A DNA stretch of 64,000 nt from Candidatus Dadabacteria bacterium UBA1144 (GTDB lineage Bacteria; Desulfobacterota_D; UBA1144), in the NCBI GenBank assembly GCA_002311855.1, contig DCAB01000012.1, positions 379,759 to 443,758 on the forward strand. The letters are read 5' to 3'. Shown here piece after piece: positions 54,456 through 63,528 of the stretch. A program made the translations under genes and the position numbers. Every line of letters begins with the position of its first letter. Positions within the stretch are counted from its first letter, which is position 1. The notes under the pieces are model-generated. The model did no database searches. It was given only the letters and a program-made list of their open reading frames with translations, and was not told the DNA's origin.

Positions 54456-55558
54456 AAAATATTAGTTTTTAATTTATTTTTTGTTTTGTGTCTCTTTGTT
54501 GCTAATTGAATGAGATTGTCAATTAGTTTTTTATACTTAATTCCACTATGTTCTAATAGTTTTGGATACATACTGATTGAGGTAAAACCAGGAATAGTAT
54601 TGATTTCGCTCATAAAAAGCTTTGGACTTTTGATGTTTTTTGTTTTTCCATATAAAAAATCAATCCTAGCCATCCCTTCGCAGCCTATAATCTTGTAGGC
54701 TTCTATCGCATTTTTTTCTATTTCTTTTTTAAGGGACTTGTTTTTTTGGGATTTGTCAAAAGGTATTTCAAATTGTGATTTTCCATCAATATATTTTGCA
54801 TTATAATCATAGAATTCAGAAGATGGAATTATTGAACCAGGACTCGATACGATACAATTTTCATTGCCTAGCACGCCTACTTCTATCTCATATGGATTTA
54901 TAACGGCTTCCTCGACAAGTATTTTGCTAGAAAATCTAAAACTTTCTTTGATTTTTAAAACTAGCTCTTTCTTTGTCTTTACTTTATAGATTCCAACGCT
55001 TGATCCAAGATCTGCTGCTTTAACAAAACAAGGAAGTTTGATTTTTTTTAATGAATTTCTTACAATTTCTGCTTGATTCATTTTCCATTCGTACTTTTTA
55101 ATCTGAATGAATGAAGGAGTTCTTATATTAATATTCTCTAGAATTCTTTTGGTTACGATTTTGTCCATACAAATTGCCGAACTACCTACGTCACTCCCCA
55201 CATAAGGTTTGTTGATTATTTGTAACAAACCTTGAATAGATCCATCTTCTCCGCCTGTACCATGAACAATTGGGAAATAAACATCGATATCTACATTCTT
55301 AATAATTTTATTATTTTTTATTATTGATAAATCTTTACTTTTACCGAGTGGAAAAACAATTCTATTTTTTGTCGGCTTAAATTCTAGCTTGCTTTTTTTT
55401 GTAATGATTTTTGACTCTCTGAATGAGCCTTTTTTTTCTATGTATATACCAATTATTGTATATTTCTTTTTATCTATATTGTTCAATATTGAATTAGCTG
55501 AAATTATCGATATTTCATGCTCTACCGATTTTCCACCATATATAAGACATACTCTCAT
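54452..55558 (-). CDS. ddl: D-alanine-D-alanine ligase
   Basis: Ddl joins two D-alanines for peptidoglycan. It is an ATP-grasp enzyme with VCLIYGGKSVEHEISIISA, VHGTGGEDGSIQGLLQI, KAADLGSSVGIYKV and the C-terminal metal-binding SEINTIPGFTSISMYP. The length of 368 residues is on the long side but normal for the DdlA-like group. It is monocistronic here and far from any mur or fts gene. Confidence 0.96.
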   Translation of the reverse strand: MRVCLIYGGKSVEHEISIISANSILNNIDKKKYTIIGIYIEKKGSFRESKIITKKSKLEFKPTKNRIVFPLGKSKDLSIIKNNKIIKNVDIDVYFPIVHGTGGEDGSIQGLLQIINKPYVGSDVGSSAICMDKIVTKRILENINIRTPSFIQIKKYEWKMNQAEIVRNSLKKIKLPCFVKAADLGSSVGIYKVKTKKELVLKIKESFRFSSKILVEEAVINPYEIEVGVLGNENCIVSSPGSIIPSSEFYDYNAKYIDGKSQFEIPFDKSQKNKSLKKEIEKNAIEAYKIIGCEGMARIDFLYGKTKNIKSPKLFMSEINTIPGFTSISMYPKLLEHSGIKYKKLIDNLIQLATKRHKTKNKLKTNIF

Positions 55559-55694
55559 CAGTGATATTAAATCAATAATACTCTTAAATTAATTAATTGT
55601 TTATTATTCTTCATAATTTGGTAAAATAAAAATATCGATTTTTTTAATATCTTTGTCAATAATTTATAAGATATGCATAAGGGGGAAAAGTCAA

Positions 55695-56876
55695 ATGTCT
55701 ACCAAAGTAGTTATAAGTGAGCCTTTGCGTACAGCGATTGGAACTTTTGGAGGTACTCTCCAAGACGTTCCCGCAGTAGATTTAGGAATTACCGTTGTTA
55801 AGGAAATTTTAGAAAGAAATGAGATTGACCCAACTCAGGTTGACGAATGCATAATGGGGAACATATTGGGGGCAGGCCAAGGGCAAAACCCCGCTAGGCA
55901 GGTTGCTTTAGGAGCTGGTCTTGACTATGACACGCCATCTTATACTTTAAATCGTGTTTGTGCTTCGGGTGTTCAATCTGTTGCAAATGCTACTCAAGCA
56001 ATTAAAGCCGGAGATTCAGATTTGGTTATTGCTGGTGGTATAGAAAATATGAACCTAGCCCCATTCCTCTTACCTAAGGCAAGATATGGGTACAAAATGG
56101 CTATAAATGCTAAAGATGAGATTCTGGATGGAATGGTACATGATGGACTTTGGGATATTTTTAATGATTACCATATGGGTATCACCGCAGAGAATCTTGC
56201 AGAAAAATATAAGATTACCAGGGAGCAACAAGATCAGTTTGCAATTGAAAGTCAAGGTAAAGCAAAAAAAGCAATAAGAGGCGGAGTATTCAAAAAAGAA
56301 ATCGTACCCGTTCCATTGAAAAAAGGTGTCTTTGATATAGATGAACATCCTAGAGAAGTATCAATGGCTGCATTAAGCAGGCTCAGACCAGTTTTTATTC
56401 CTGACGGTACGGTAACTGCCGGCAATGCATCGGGTATTAATGATGGAGCAGCTGCTATGCTGGTTTCATCAGAGTCAAAGGCAACGGAATTAGGTCTTAA
56501 TCCAATTGGTGAAGTCATTTCTCTTGCAGTTGCGGGCGTTGACCCGGCTATCATGGGGATTGCTCCTGTCGCGGCGATGAACAAGGCACTTGCTAAAGCT
56601 GGATTGACAATTGATGATATTGATTTAATTGAATTAAATGAAGCTTTTGCCGCACAATCATTGGCCGTTTTAAGTGATTTTCCGATTCCTGCAGAAAAGT
56701 TAAATGTAAATGGAGGAGCCGTTGCTCTTGGTCATCCAATTGGTGCATCTGGAACAATTTTGATTGTTAAACTTTTACATGAGATGCAAAGAAGACAAGT
56801 CAAAAGAGGATTGGTTTCTTTATGTGTTGGAGGCGGACAAGGTATTGCTATGGTTTTAGAAAATCCAAATGCTTAA
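55695..56876 (+). CDS. phaA: Acetyl-CoA acetyltransferase (thiolase)
   Basis: A biosynthetic-type thiolase that condenses two acetyl-CoA to acetoacetyl-CoA. The nucleophile Cys is in NRVCASGVQSV, with GMGAENLAEKY-like GITAENLAEKY, the His in NGGAVALGHPIGASG and the second Cys in SLCVGGGQG. The ATG at 55695, after AAGGGGG, is preferred; the upstream ATG at 55653 adds 14 residues that do not fit. Product 393 residues. It could supply the ethylmalonyl-CoA-type pathway (35708-39919), or polyhydroxybutyrate or fatty acid turnover. Confidence 0.93.
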   Translation: MSTKVVISEPLRTAIGTFGGTLQDVPAVDLGITVVKEILERNEIDPTQVDECIMGNILGAGQGQNPARQVALGAGLDYDTPSYTLNRVCASGVQSVANATQAIKAGDSDLVIAGGIENMNLAPFLLPKARYGYKMAINAKDEILDGMVHDGLWDIFNDYHMGITAENLAEKYKITREQQDQFAIESQGKAKKAIRGGVFKKEIVPVPLKKGVFDIDEHPREVSMAALSRLRPVFIPDGTVTAGNASGINDGAAAMLVSSESKATELGLNPIGEVISLAVAGVDPAIMGIAPVAAMNKALAKAGLTIDDIDLIELNEAFAAQSLAVLSDFPIPAEKLNVNGGAVALGHPIGASGTILIVKLLHEMQRRQVKRGLVSLCVGGGQGIAMVLENPNA

Positions 56877-56889
56877 CCTTTAAGACAAA

Positions 56890-57111
56890 ATGTCGGATGA
56901 TAGAAAAACTCAAAGTACGGATGTATTTAGTTCTCAACTTAATATTGAAACGAAAAAATTCTTTTTCGATTTGAAAGAGAATCGTAAGGGTCAATATTTA
57001 AGGATTACCGAGGTAAGTGGTGGTAGATCAAGCATAGTTATTCCGGTGAATGGTTTGAAAGATTTTCAAGATCAAGTACAAGGAATAATTGATAAGGCCT
57101 CGAAAAAATAA
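56890..57111 (+). CDS. PurA-like (Pur-alpha/DUF3276) nucleic-acid-binding protein
   Basis: A 73-residue protein that appears to be a single PUR repeat: KKFFFDLKENRKGQYLRITE followed by SGGRSSIVIPVNGLKDFQDQV. This is the pattern of bacterial PUR-domain proteins, which bind single-stranded DNA or RNA as dimers. It follows the thiolase gene by 13 bases and may share its transcript. The function in bacteria is poorly known; nucleic-acid binding is inferred from the fold. Confidence 0.75.
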   Translation: MSDDRKTQSTDVFSSQLNIETKKFFFDLKENRKGQYLRITEVSGGRSSIVIPVNGLKDFQDQVQGIIDKASKK

Positions 57112-57112
57112 C

Positions 57113-58015
57113 TCATATTTGTAGGCTTTCTATACTTTTGATCTGATATTTGTTCTTTACAATCCTTGCCTTGTTATTAGACAAAAATACTTCATTTTTG
57201 TCAACGTTTTCACGGTGATTCAAAAACCCCAATGCAAAAGTTATATTATCTTTTGGTAGATATACCTTGCTTGAAATATGACCTATGTCTTCATCTTTAT
57301 TATTTTTAATAACTTGATTAATTTGCACATTACTTTTTGTTTTCATGCAAGCAAGCGTTCTTTTTACTTGACCTCTATATCTTATTCGTGCAATTATTTC
57401 CTGACCGATATAGCAACCTTTGGTAAAACTAATAGCTGACCACATATTTGCTTCGATGGGTATAACGCCGGAATGAATTTCGTAGGGGTAGCTAGGAATT
57501 CCGTTAATTATTTTCCATTGTACATATAGCTCCTCGTCCATTATTTCTTCTTCTAGTGCTTTTTCGTGACCTCTTTCGATAAATATAATTTTAAAGTTTT
57601 CTTCTAAAGAAATTGGAGAATTAAAACTAAGTAGATTGTCCAAATCGCATCCTTTTGCTTTTAATATTTTGTAATCTTTTGACAAATTATTTATTTTGAC
57701 GTCAAAAGACATTCTATATTTTGTAAGATATTCAATTAAAGAATCAATTTGATTGGAATTGGTTTGTATATAAATGGAATTGCCGTTGATTTTAAATATA
57801 CAAATATCAAACAAAATTTTACCTTTATTGGTCAGGATTAGATTATGTATAGAGGCACCTTCTGATAGGTTTGTGACTTCATTGGAAGAGATTCCGTTTA
57901 AAAATTTGATATGATCCTTACCAGATAATCTTATCAAAGATTGACTCTTCAGTTCGAATATGAAATTTTCTTCTTCTAAGAAATCCATTAATTCGGCGGA
58001 TGAAAATTCTCTCAT
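57113..58015 (-). CDS. ygfZ: Folate-binding YgfZ-family protein
   Basis: A GcvT-like protein of 300 residues with the YgfZ hallmark KGCYIGQEIIARIRYRG (K-G-C-Y-x-G-Q-E), whose Cys is needed for function. YgfZ binds tetrahydrofolate and helps maintain iron-sulfur enzymes such as MiaB. The N-terminal part LIRLSGKDHIKFLNGISSNE is also typical. It is divergent from trxB. It joins the SufT-like gene as a second iron-sulfur maintenance factor in the window. Confidence 0.92.
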   Translation of the reverse strand: MREFSSAELMDFLEEENFIFELKSQSLIRLSGKDHIKFLNGISSNEVTNLSEGASIHNLILTNKGKILFDICIFKINGNSIYIQTNSNQIDSLIEYLTKYRMSFDVKINNLSKDYKILKAKGCDLDNLLSFNSPISLEENFKIIFIERGHEKALEEEIMDEELYVQWKIINGIPSYPYEIHSGVIPIEANMWSAISFTKGCYIGQEIIARIRYRGQVKRTLACMKTKSNVQINQVIKNNKDEDIGHISSKVYLPKDNITFALGFLNHRENVDKNEVFLSNNKARIVKNKYQIKSIESLQI

Positions 58016-58112
58016 TTATTCTCCAGTCTTGATTTTTTTTCTAAGATTTATAAAATAAGATACATAATATTTACCTACTTTGGAATTTTTTGTTTATTAT
58101 AATAAGGTTAAT

Positions 58113-59051
58113 ATGGATTTTGAATTAGAAAATAAAGTCGTAATCATTGGTTCAGGAGCTGCTGGGTTGACAGCCGCTATTTATGCGGCTAGAGCCAATC
58201 TTGAGCCCTTAGTTTTTGAGGGATTCCAGGCAGGTGGTCAATTAACTATGACTACTGATGTTGAGAATTATCCAGGTTTCCCCAATGGTGTAATGGGTCC
58301 AAACTTAATGGACTTACTTAGAGAGCAAGCCCAAAGATTTGGAGCTAACTGTATTGCAGCTCAAGTTGAGAAAGTAGATTTTGATTTATACCCATATTGT
58401 TTAATGGTTAACGAGAAACAAATATATGCTGATTCTATAATCATCGCAACTGGGGCAACTGCAAAATTGTTAGATGTACCTGGAGAATCCAACTTGATTG
58501 GCAGAGGAGTTTCGACATGTGCAACTTGCGACGGATTTTTTTATAAAGATAAAAAAATTCATGTAATTGGTGGTGGTGATAGTGCCATGGAAGAAGCGAA
58601 TTTTCTCACTAAATTTGCTAAACAAGTTACGATTGTGCACAGAAGAGATCGGCTCCGAGCATCAAAAATAATGCAAGATAGGGCGAAATCAAATCCTAAA
58701 ATTAATTTTCTTTGGAATGCCGAATTACACGAAATAATTGGTACTCAAAAAGATGGTACAAACTCTTTTTTCTATAAAGATGTAAAAACAAATAAAATTA
58801 CGAAAGTCGAGACGGAGGGAATCTTCATTGCTATTGGACATAATCCAAACACAGAACTGTTCCTCAATAAAATCGATATGGATGATAGTGGTTATATTCT
58901 TACTGAAGGAAAATCCTCCAAAACAAACTTGAAAGGGATTTTTGCAGCCGGAGATGTTCAAGACGATGTATATCGTCAAGCTATTACCGCAGCTGGGAGT
59001 GGCTGTATGGCAGCAATAGATGCTGAGCGCTTTTTAGAAGAGGAGAAATAA
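58113..59051 (+). CDS. trxB: Thioredoxin reductase
   Basis: TrxB reduces thioredoxin with NADPH. The FAD site is IIGSGAAGLTAAIYAARA, the redox-active pair is in STCATCDGFF (CATC), the NADPH site is HVIGGGDSAMEEA and the second FAD motif FAAGDVQDD. The ATG at 58113 gives 312 residues, the normal length; a start 33 bases upstream would add unconserved residues. A TATAAT lies at 58098-58103, nine bases before the ATG, so the leader would be very short. Confidence 0.96.
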   Translation: MDFELENKVVIIGSGAAGLTAAIYAARANLEPLVFEGFQAGGQLTMTTDVENYPGFPNGVMGPNLMDLLREQAQRFGANCIAAQVEKVDFDLYPYCLMVNEKQIYADSIIIATGATAKLLDVPGESNLIGRGVSTCATCDGFFYKDKKIHVIGGGDSAMEEANFLTKFAKQVTIVHRRDRLRASKIMQDRAKSNPKINFLWNAELHEIIGTQKDGTNSFFYKDVKTNKITKVETEGIFIAIGHNPNTELFLNKIDMDDSGYILTEGKSSKTNLKGIFAAGDVQDDVYRQAITAAGSGCMAAIDAERFLEEEK

Positions 59052-59060
59052 GACTTATTT

Positions 59061-60083
59061 ATGAATTATAGATCTTTTCCTAGAAATGATGATATCAAAG
59101 TATCAGAGGTTGGATTTGGTGTGTGGTCTGTCGCTACTAAATGGTGGGGAGTAGATGACGAAAAACTCGGGATCTCTTTACTGCAGCATGCTTTTAGTGA
59201 AGGAGTGAATTTTTTTGATACTGCAGATGTTTATGGAGAAGGATATGGAGAAGAAATATTAGCCAAAGCCTTTCCTAGATCAAGAGACAAGAGAATCTAT
59301 GCAACTAAATTTGGATATGACATCTATGCAAATCCAGGTGAAAGAAAAGGTCATTCCGAACTCCCACAAAAATTTTCTGCCGATAAAATCAAATATTCAT
59401 GTGAGCAAAGCCTAAAAAGATTAAAGACCGATTATATTGATATATATCAAATGCATAATCCAAGACTAGACTTCATAAATAATCAAGAAGTACTAGAAAC
59501 ACTTCATGGATTAATTAAAGAAGGCAAAATAAGATCTTTTGCTATGGCTCTGGGGCCTGATATTGGCTGGCTTGAGGAAGGACTTCAAGCAATGAACCAT
59601 AATCCTATCGCGTTGCAAATAATTTACAATCTTCTTGAACAAGAGCCTTCCAGGTCTCTTTTTAAGAAATCTGAAGAGACAAAAACCGGTCTAATATCAA
59701 GAGTACCCCACGCATCTGGAATAATGGATGGAACTTTCACGAACGAAAAAATTTATTCAAAAGATGATCATAGAAGTCACAGAAAACAACTGTGGATGGA
59801 AGCGGGACTTAAAGTGAAAAAGGATTTTGAGTTTTTGTACAAAGATACTGGAACAACAATCAGTCAAGCCGCGATTCTCTTTCCATTATCTGTGTCAAAC
59901 ATATGTACCGTATTGCCGAATTTCACAACACATGAAGAAGTAGATGAATTTACTAAAGTATCAGAACTTACTCCTTTCTCTAGGGAGGAAATCGACCAAA
60001 TTGAATATTTATGGAAAAATTCTCATTCGAAGATTCTTGACCAACCATTTTCCAACAGTTTAACAAAACCTACCCCTTTATAA
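59061..60083 (+). CDS. Aldo/keto reductase family protein
   Basis: A 340-residue NADPH-type aldo/keto reductase. The catalytic tetrad is visible: Asp and Tyr in NFFDTADVYGEGYGEEI, Lys in YATKFGYD and His in YQMHNPRLD. The substrate is unknown. It begins nine bases after trxB and is probably co-transcribed. Its stop region overlaps the convergent flippase gene by six bases. Confidence 0.88.
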   Translation: MNYRSFPRNDDIKVSEVGFGVWSVATKWWGVDDEKLGISLLQHAFSEGVNFFDTADVYGEGYGEEILAKAFPRSRDKRIYATKFGYDIYANPGERKGHSELPQKFSADKIKYSCEQSLKRLKTDYIDIYQMHNPRLDFINNQEVLETLHGLIKEGKIRSFAMALGPDIGWLEEGLQAMNHNPIALQIIYNLLEQEPSRSLFKKSEETKTGLISRVPHASGIMDGTFTNEKIYSKDDHRSHRKQLWMEAGLKVKKDFEFLYKDTGTTISQAAILFPLSVSNICTVLPNFTTHEEVDEFTKVSELTPFSREEIDQIEYLWKNSHSKILDQPFSNSLTKPTPL

Positions 60084-61385
60084 ATCTTGGGAAGTTTTCT
60101 CTTTAATTGCCCTTCTATAAAAGTAGGTTCCTATAAGTAAAGTACATAAATTTCTTACGACTAGGGAAATAGCGGCACCATCGTGTTTTAAGATATCTAC
60201 TAGAGAGAACAACGAAAAACAATAAATAACTGTTGTTGCAGCAGTAATAAAAGTCAAATATTTTGCTTTTCCAAGTGCAAGCATTGATGGATTAACCCAA
60301 TAAGAAGCATTATGGATTATCATAGCTAAAATAAGAATTATTAAAGCAGTTTCTGCGGCAACAAATTGCTCTCCAAAAAAAACGAAAAGTATTTCATAGG
60401 AAAAAATATAAATTATAATTCCAATGACCAACGATGAGATTAGAATCATCCTCAGTGATTCTAATATTAATCTCTTATAGTTATTAAAATCTTTTTCGGC
60501 ATTCAATCTAACAAATTCTGGAAATATTATCTCAAGTGCTGGATCCATTATCCTTCTTATTATTTTTACTATTGCCCTTGCAGCCCTATATAATCCGGCA
60601 TAAATGGGCCCGACAAAATAACCAACGATTACTACACCTAAGTTTTTATCATTGGCTAAATTTAAGATGTTTGAAAAATGTGCATTGAGCATGAATTTGA
60701 TATAATCTTTTCTCTCGTTTTTATTGAGTAAATTATGAATCTTAAAGTTTATTCTTTCTTTTGCTAATATATTTTGTAGATATATACACCTAAGAGACAT
60801 TCCTACTAAGCTCGATAAAACAAACGATAGAAGTAGAAATTTAATGCTAAAAATTGTATAAAGACAAATTAGGATTAAAAATAATCTAAAGAAATTAGTA
60901 CTGACATTTATTTTAAATATAGAATTGTATTGATTATAAGTTCTTAATATTCCATCTATGGTTTCAGTAGTTGATGTGAACAATACTGAAAATGAATATA
61001 TAACCAATAAAATAATTACATCTTTTTCAAAATTAAAAAATTGGTCTACAAGAAAATATAAAAGAAAGATAATTAAACTAAAAGATAATAGAGACGAGAG
61101 GGAAGACAAGATAATCGAAAAAGATAAGTACCTAGAAACACGATCTTTGTTTTGAATATTTTCTCCGATAAATTTTACACTTGTATCCCATATTCTGAAA
61201 CTAAATACTATATTTAAGATTTCTATACTAGAAACAATGATTGAAAAAACACCAAATTCTTTTACTCCGAGGAATCTTCCTATTATTAAAAGAGTTAGTA
61301 CGGATGCTAAACCACCTATAATTTTTGTGAATGCAAGAACTTTGTAGTTTCTTAGTATTCTTTTTTTTATCTCTTCAAATTTCAT
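60078..61385 (-). CDS. Polysaccharide flippase (Wzx/MATE-like)
   Basis: A 435-residue protein with about twelve membrane helices, starting KIIGGLASVLTLLIIGRFLG and EFGVFSIIVSSIEI, the usual entry of the oligosaccharide flippase family. The charged loop PIYAGLYRAARAIVKI is also typical. It would flip lipid-linked sugars for surface polysaccharide. Its start overlaps the upstream glycosyltransferase-like gene by four bases, so the two form an operon. Confidence 0.88.
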   Translation of the reverse strand: MKFEEIKKRILRNYKVLAFTKIIGGLASVLTLLIIGRFLGVKEFGVFSIIVSSIEILNIVFSFRIWDTSVKFIGENIQNKDRVSRYLSFSIILSSLSSLLSFSLIIFLLYFLVDQFFNFEKDVIILLVIYSFSVLFTSTTETIDGILRTYNQYNSIFKINVSTNFFRLFLILICLYTIFSIKFLLLSFVLSSLVGMSLRCIYLQNILAKERINFKIHNLLNKNERKDYIKFMLNAHFSNILNLANDKNLGVVIVGYFVGPIYAGLYRAARAIVKIIRRIMDPALEIIFPEFVRLNAEKDFNNYKRLILESLRMILISSLVIGIIIYIFSYEILFVFFGEQFVAAETALIILILAMIIHNASYWVNPSMLALGKAKYLTFITAATTVIYCFSLFSLVDILKHDGAAISLVVRNLCTLLIGTYFYRRAIKEKTSQDL

Positions 61386-62950
61386 TTTATTTGCTTAATT
61401 TTAAAAAGATTCTTTGCCGCATTCTGCTTAATAAAAGTAATTATACTGTCATCAAAAAAATGAATTTTCTTATTTTCAGATAGACAATTTAAACCTCTAT
61501 CTCCCGATAGAGTCTCGTATGGTTTTTTGCAAAAATTTGCGATGTTGAAGTATATTTTCTCAAATCCTTCTATTCTCTTGTTAAACTCTTTTCGAGTTTC
61601 TACTTTGCTAAACAATGGCAAATAGTAGGGTTTAATAGGAACGATATCTTGTCTTAGATAATCCAAGTCTCTTTCTCCAAAAATGACCGTAGCCCCTTCT
61701 TCGACTCCACTATATTTTTTTGTGATTTTTTCAATCCTTTTATTGTAATTTATTTCTGTGTAAGAATATTGTTTATAAACAATGTTGAAAGAAAATGAAA
61801 ATATTGCCGTAACGCATAATATTAAATAAATTTTATTAAATTCTTTAGAGTACATATTTTCCCTAGAAAGAAATTTAAACAATAGCCCTAGCGCAATTAA
61901 AAGAGTTGATGGGAATAAAATCCTGTATGAAAATGGAGAAAACCAAATAGTCAATCTCCACAAAAATACTATAGCCAAATATAGTATTCCTGAAGATAGA
62001 AATTTATTTGAGATATTATTTAGAGATAAATCTGCAATCTTATTCTTCAAAAGATGCTTGGTTAACGAATATGCTAGATATAATGATAGAGCTGACGATG
62101 AAATTGAGACCATTAAATTTTGATTCAATCTTACGCTCGCCATAACTAGATTAAATTCTTCAAGGATTTTTTTTATAAATTGGACTGATATATCTTGCCA
62201 TAACTCGTATGTTATATATGCATGGGGATAAGTGATATATCCTGATGAAATTTTATTCATCAATAAATAGATCAAAACATATATAGATGAAGAGATCAGT
62301 AATGCCGTAAGATATTTTGGATATTTTTTGTTTTTTCCAAGAGCTTGAAATATCAATAAAAGATTAAATATTAGTAAGTAAGCGCCAATATATCTACTTG
62401 TAAATGTTAGGACAAAAGCAAAAAATACATAGAGTAAATTTCTTTTGGATTGAAAATTTTCGAGTTCATAAATTCTTAATATATATAGAATCAAACCAAG
62501 TGCAAATAAGCTTTCGGTTAAAGTATAGGAAAATATATTAAGAAAACTTCCTGATAGAAAGAGAATTCCGATTATAGAAAACCCAACTTTCAAATATCTC
62601 TTGACTGAAAAAATAATTAGAATAGCACAGATGATGTTAAGTAATTTTGAGGACCAGAAAACACTAAGTTGGGATATTTTAGACACTAGAAAAATTAATA
62701 AAGGATAACCGACTGGCCATGTACTAAAAAAATTTTTAATTCCACTATTAGTCCAAGAATAAACATGAAACCCATTATCATTTTTCAATGACTGAGCCAA
62801 TTTAAGAAAGTGAGTTGAGTCTGATGTTAGGAAACCGTTTGTATCAAAATATGAATTGGAAATTATAGAGTAAATTAAGCCAGCGATTGTAAAAGAAAAA
62901 ATAAATTTTTCGTTTCTACTGAAATTAATTTTGTTTAATTCATCAGCCAT
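61382..62950 (-). CDS. Multi-pass membrane glycosyltransferase-like protein
   Basis: A 522-residue protein with about eleven membrane helices and a C-terminal soluble part. The first periplasmic loop has FLTSDSTHFLKLAQSLKNDNG, with Asp residues where GT-C type enzymes keep their catalytic acid, and STWPVGYPLLIFLVSK resembles the WPPGYP-like segment common in family 39/83 glycosyltransferases. The family is inferred from topology and these segments. It is translated just ahead of the flippase, which suggests sugar transfer to a lipid carrier or a surface polymer. Confidence 0.75.
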   Translation of the reverse strand: MADELNKINFSRNEKFIFSFTIAGLIYSIISNSYFDTNGFLTSDSTHFLKLAQSLKNDNGFHVYSWTNSGIKNFFSTWPVGYPLLIFLVSKISQLSVFWSSKLLNIICAILIIFSVKRYLKVGFSIIGILFLSGSFLNIFSYTLTESLFALGLILYILRIYELENFQSKRNLLYVFFAFVLTFTSRYIGAYLLIFNLLLIFQALGKNKKYPKYLTALLISSSIYVLIYLLMNKISSGYITYPHAYITYELWQDISVQFIKKILEEFNLVMASVRLNQNLMVSISSSALSLYLAYSLTKHLLKNKIADLSLNNISNKFLSSGILYLAIVFLWRLTIWFSPFSYRILFPSTLLIALGLLFKFLSRENMYSKEFNKIYLILCVTAIFSFSFNIVYKQYSYTEINYNKRIEKITKKYSGVEEGATVIFGERDLDYLRQDIVPIKPYYLPLFSKVETRKEFNKRIEGFEKIYFNIANFCKKPYETLSGDRGLNCLSENKKIHFFDDSIITFIKQNAAKNLFKIKQIK

Positions 62951-63054
62951 TTTGATAATTCTATATTAATTTAATTTTATTTAACATCAATATTATCAAT
63001 AAATATAATTGTTTGACTAATTGGTCAATTGAATTTATTATCCTTGACAATCCA

Positions 63055-63510
63055 ATGTTCAAAATCCTTAAGTATCTCTTCTCACTTTTGGAAGATACAA
63101 AAACTTATAAATGGGCGGTCGTCGGTCTCTTTGCTCTAGTATGCGACTACAATCTATATAATTTTCTACTCTCAAGGATTGATATGGATTTAGCAAAAGC
63201 TACATCAACTTTTTTGGGAGTGAATATATCGTTTCATTTTAACCGCTTCTGGACCTTTGAATCGATATCAAGTTATATAAATGATCTGAGAAGATATGTT
63301 GCTCTATATTCTGTCACGATTTTAGTAAATGTTTATACCAACAAAATTGTGTATATGATATTGCTGGATGTATATCATAATCATATTCAGAACCAATTAA
63401 TGCAACGAGGTACAATCATTAATATTGCCTACTTTGCTGCCTTGTGTGTTTCTGTGATTATAGGATATTTTGGTCAGAGACTTTGGGTTTTTAAAAATAG
63501 ATTAAACTAG
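63055..63510 (+). CDS. GtrA-family membrane protein
   Basis: A protein of about 151 residues with four membrane helices of the GtrA type, thought to flip or carry lipid-linked sugars (WAVVGLFALVCDYNLYNFLL, FLGVNISFHFNRFWTFES, YFAALCVSVIIGYFGQRLWVF). FNRFWTF and the closing QRLWVFKN are characteristic. The ATG at 63055 is the best start; a TTG at 63013 would add 14 residues. It belongs to the surface polysaccharide genes on either side. Confidence 0.85.
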   Translation: MFKILKYLFSLLEDTKTYKWAVVGLFALVCDYNLYNFLLSRIDMDLAKATSTFLGVNISFHFNRFWTFESISSYINDLRRYVALYSVTILVNVYTNKIVYMILLDVYHNHIQNQLMQRGTIINIAYFAALCVSVIIGYFGQRLWVFKNRLN

Positions 63511-63528
63511 GTTATATTTTTTAGATAA

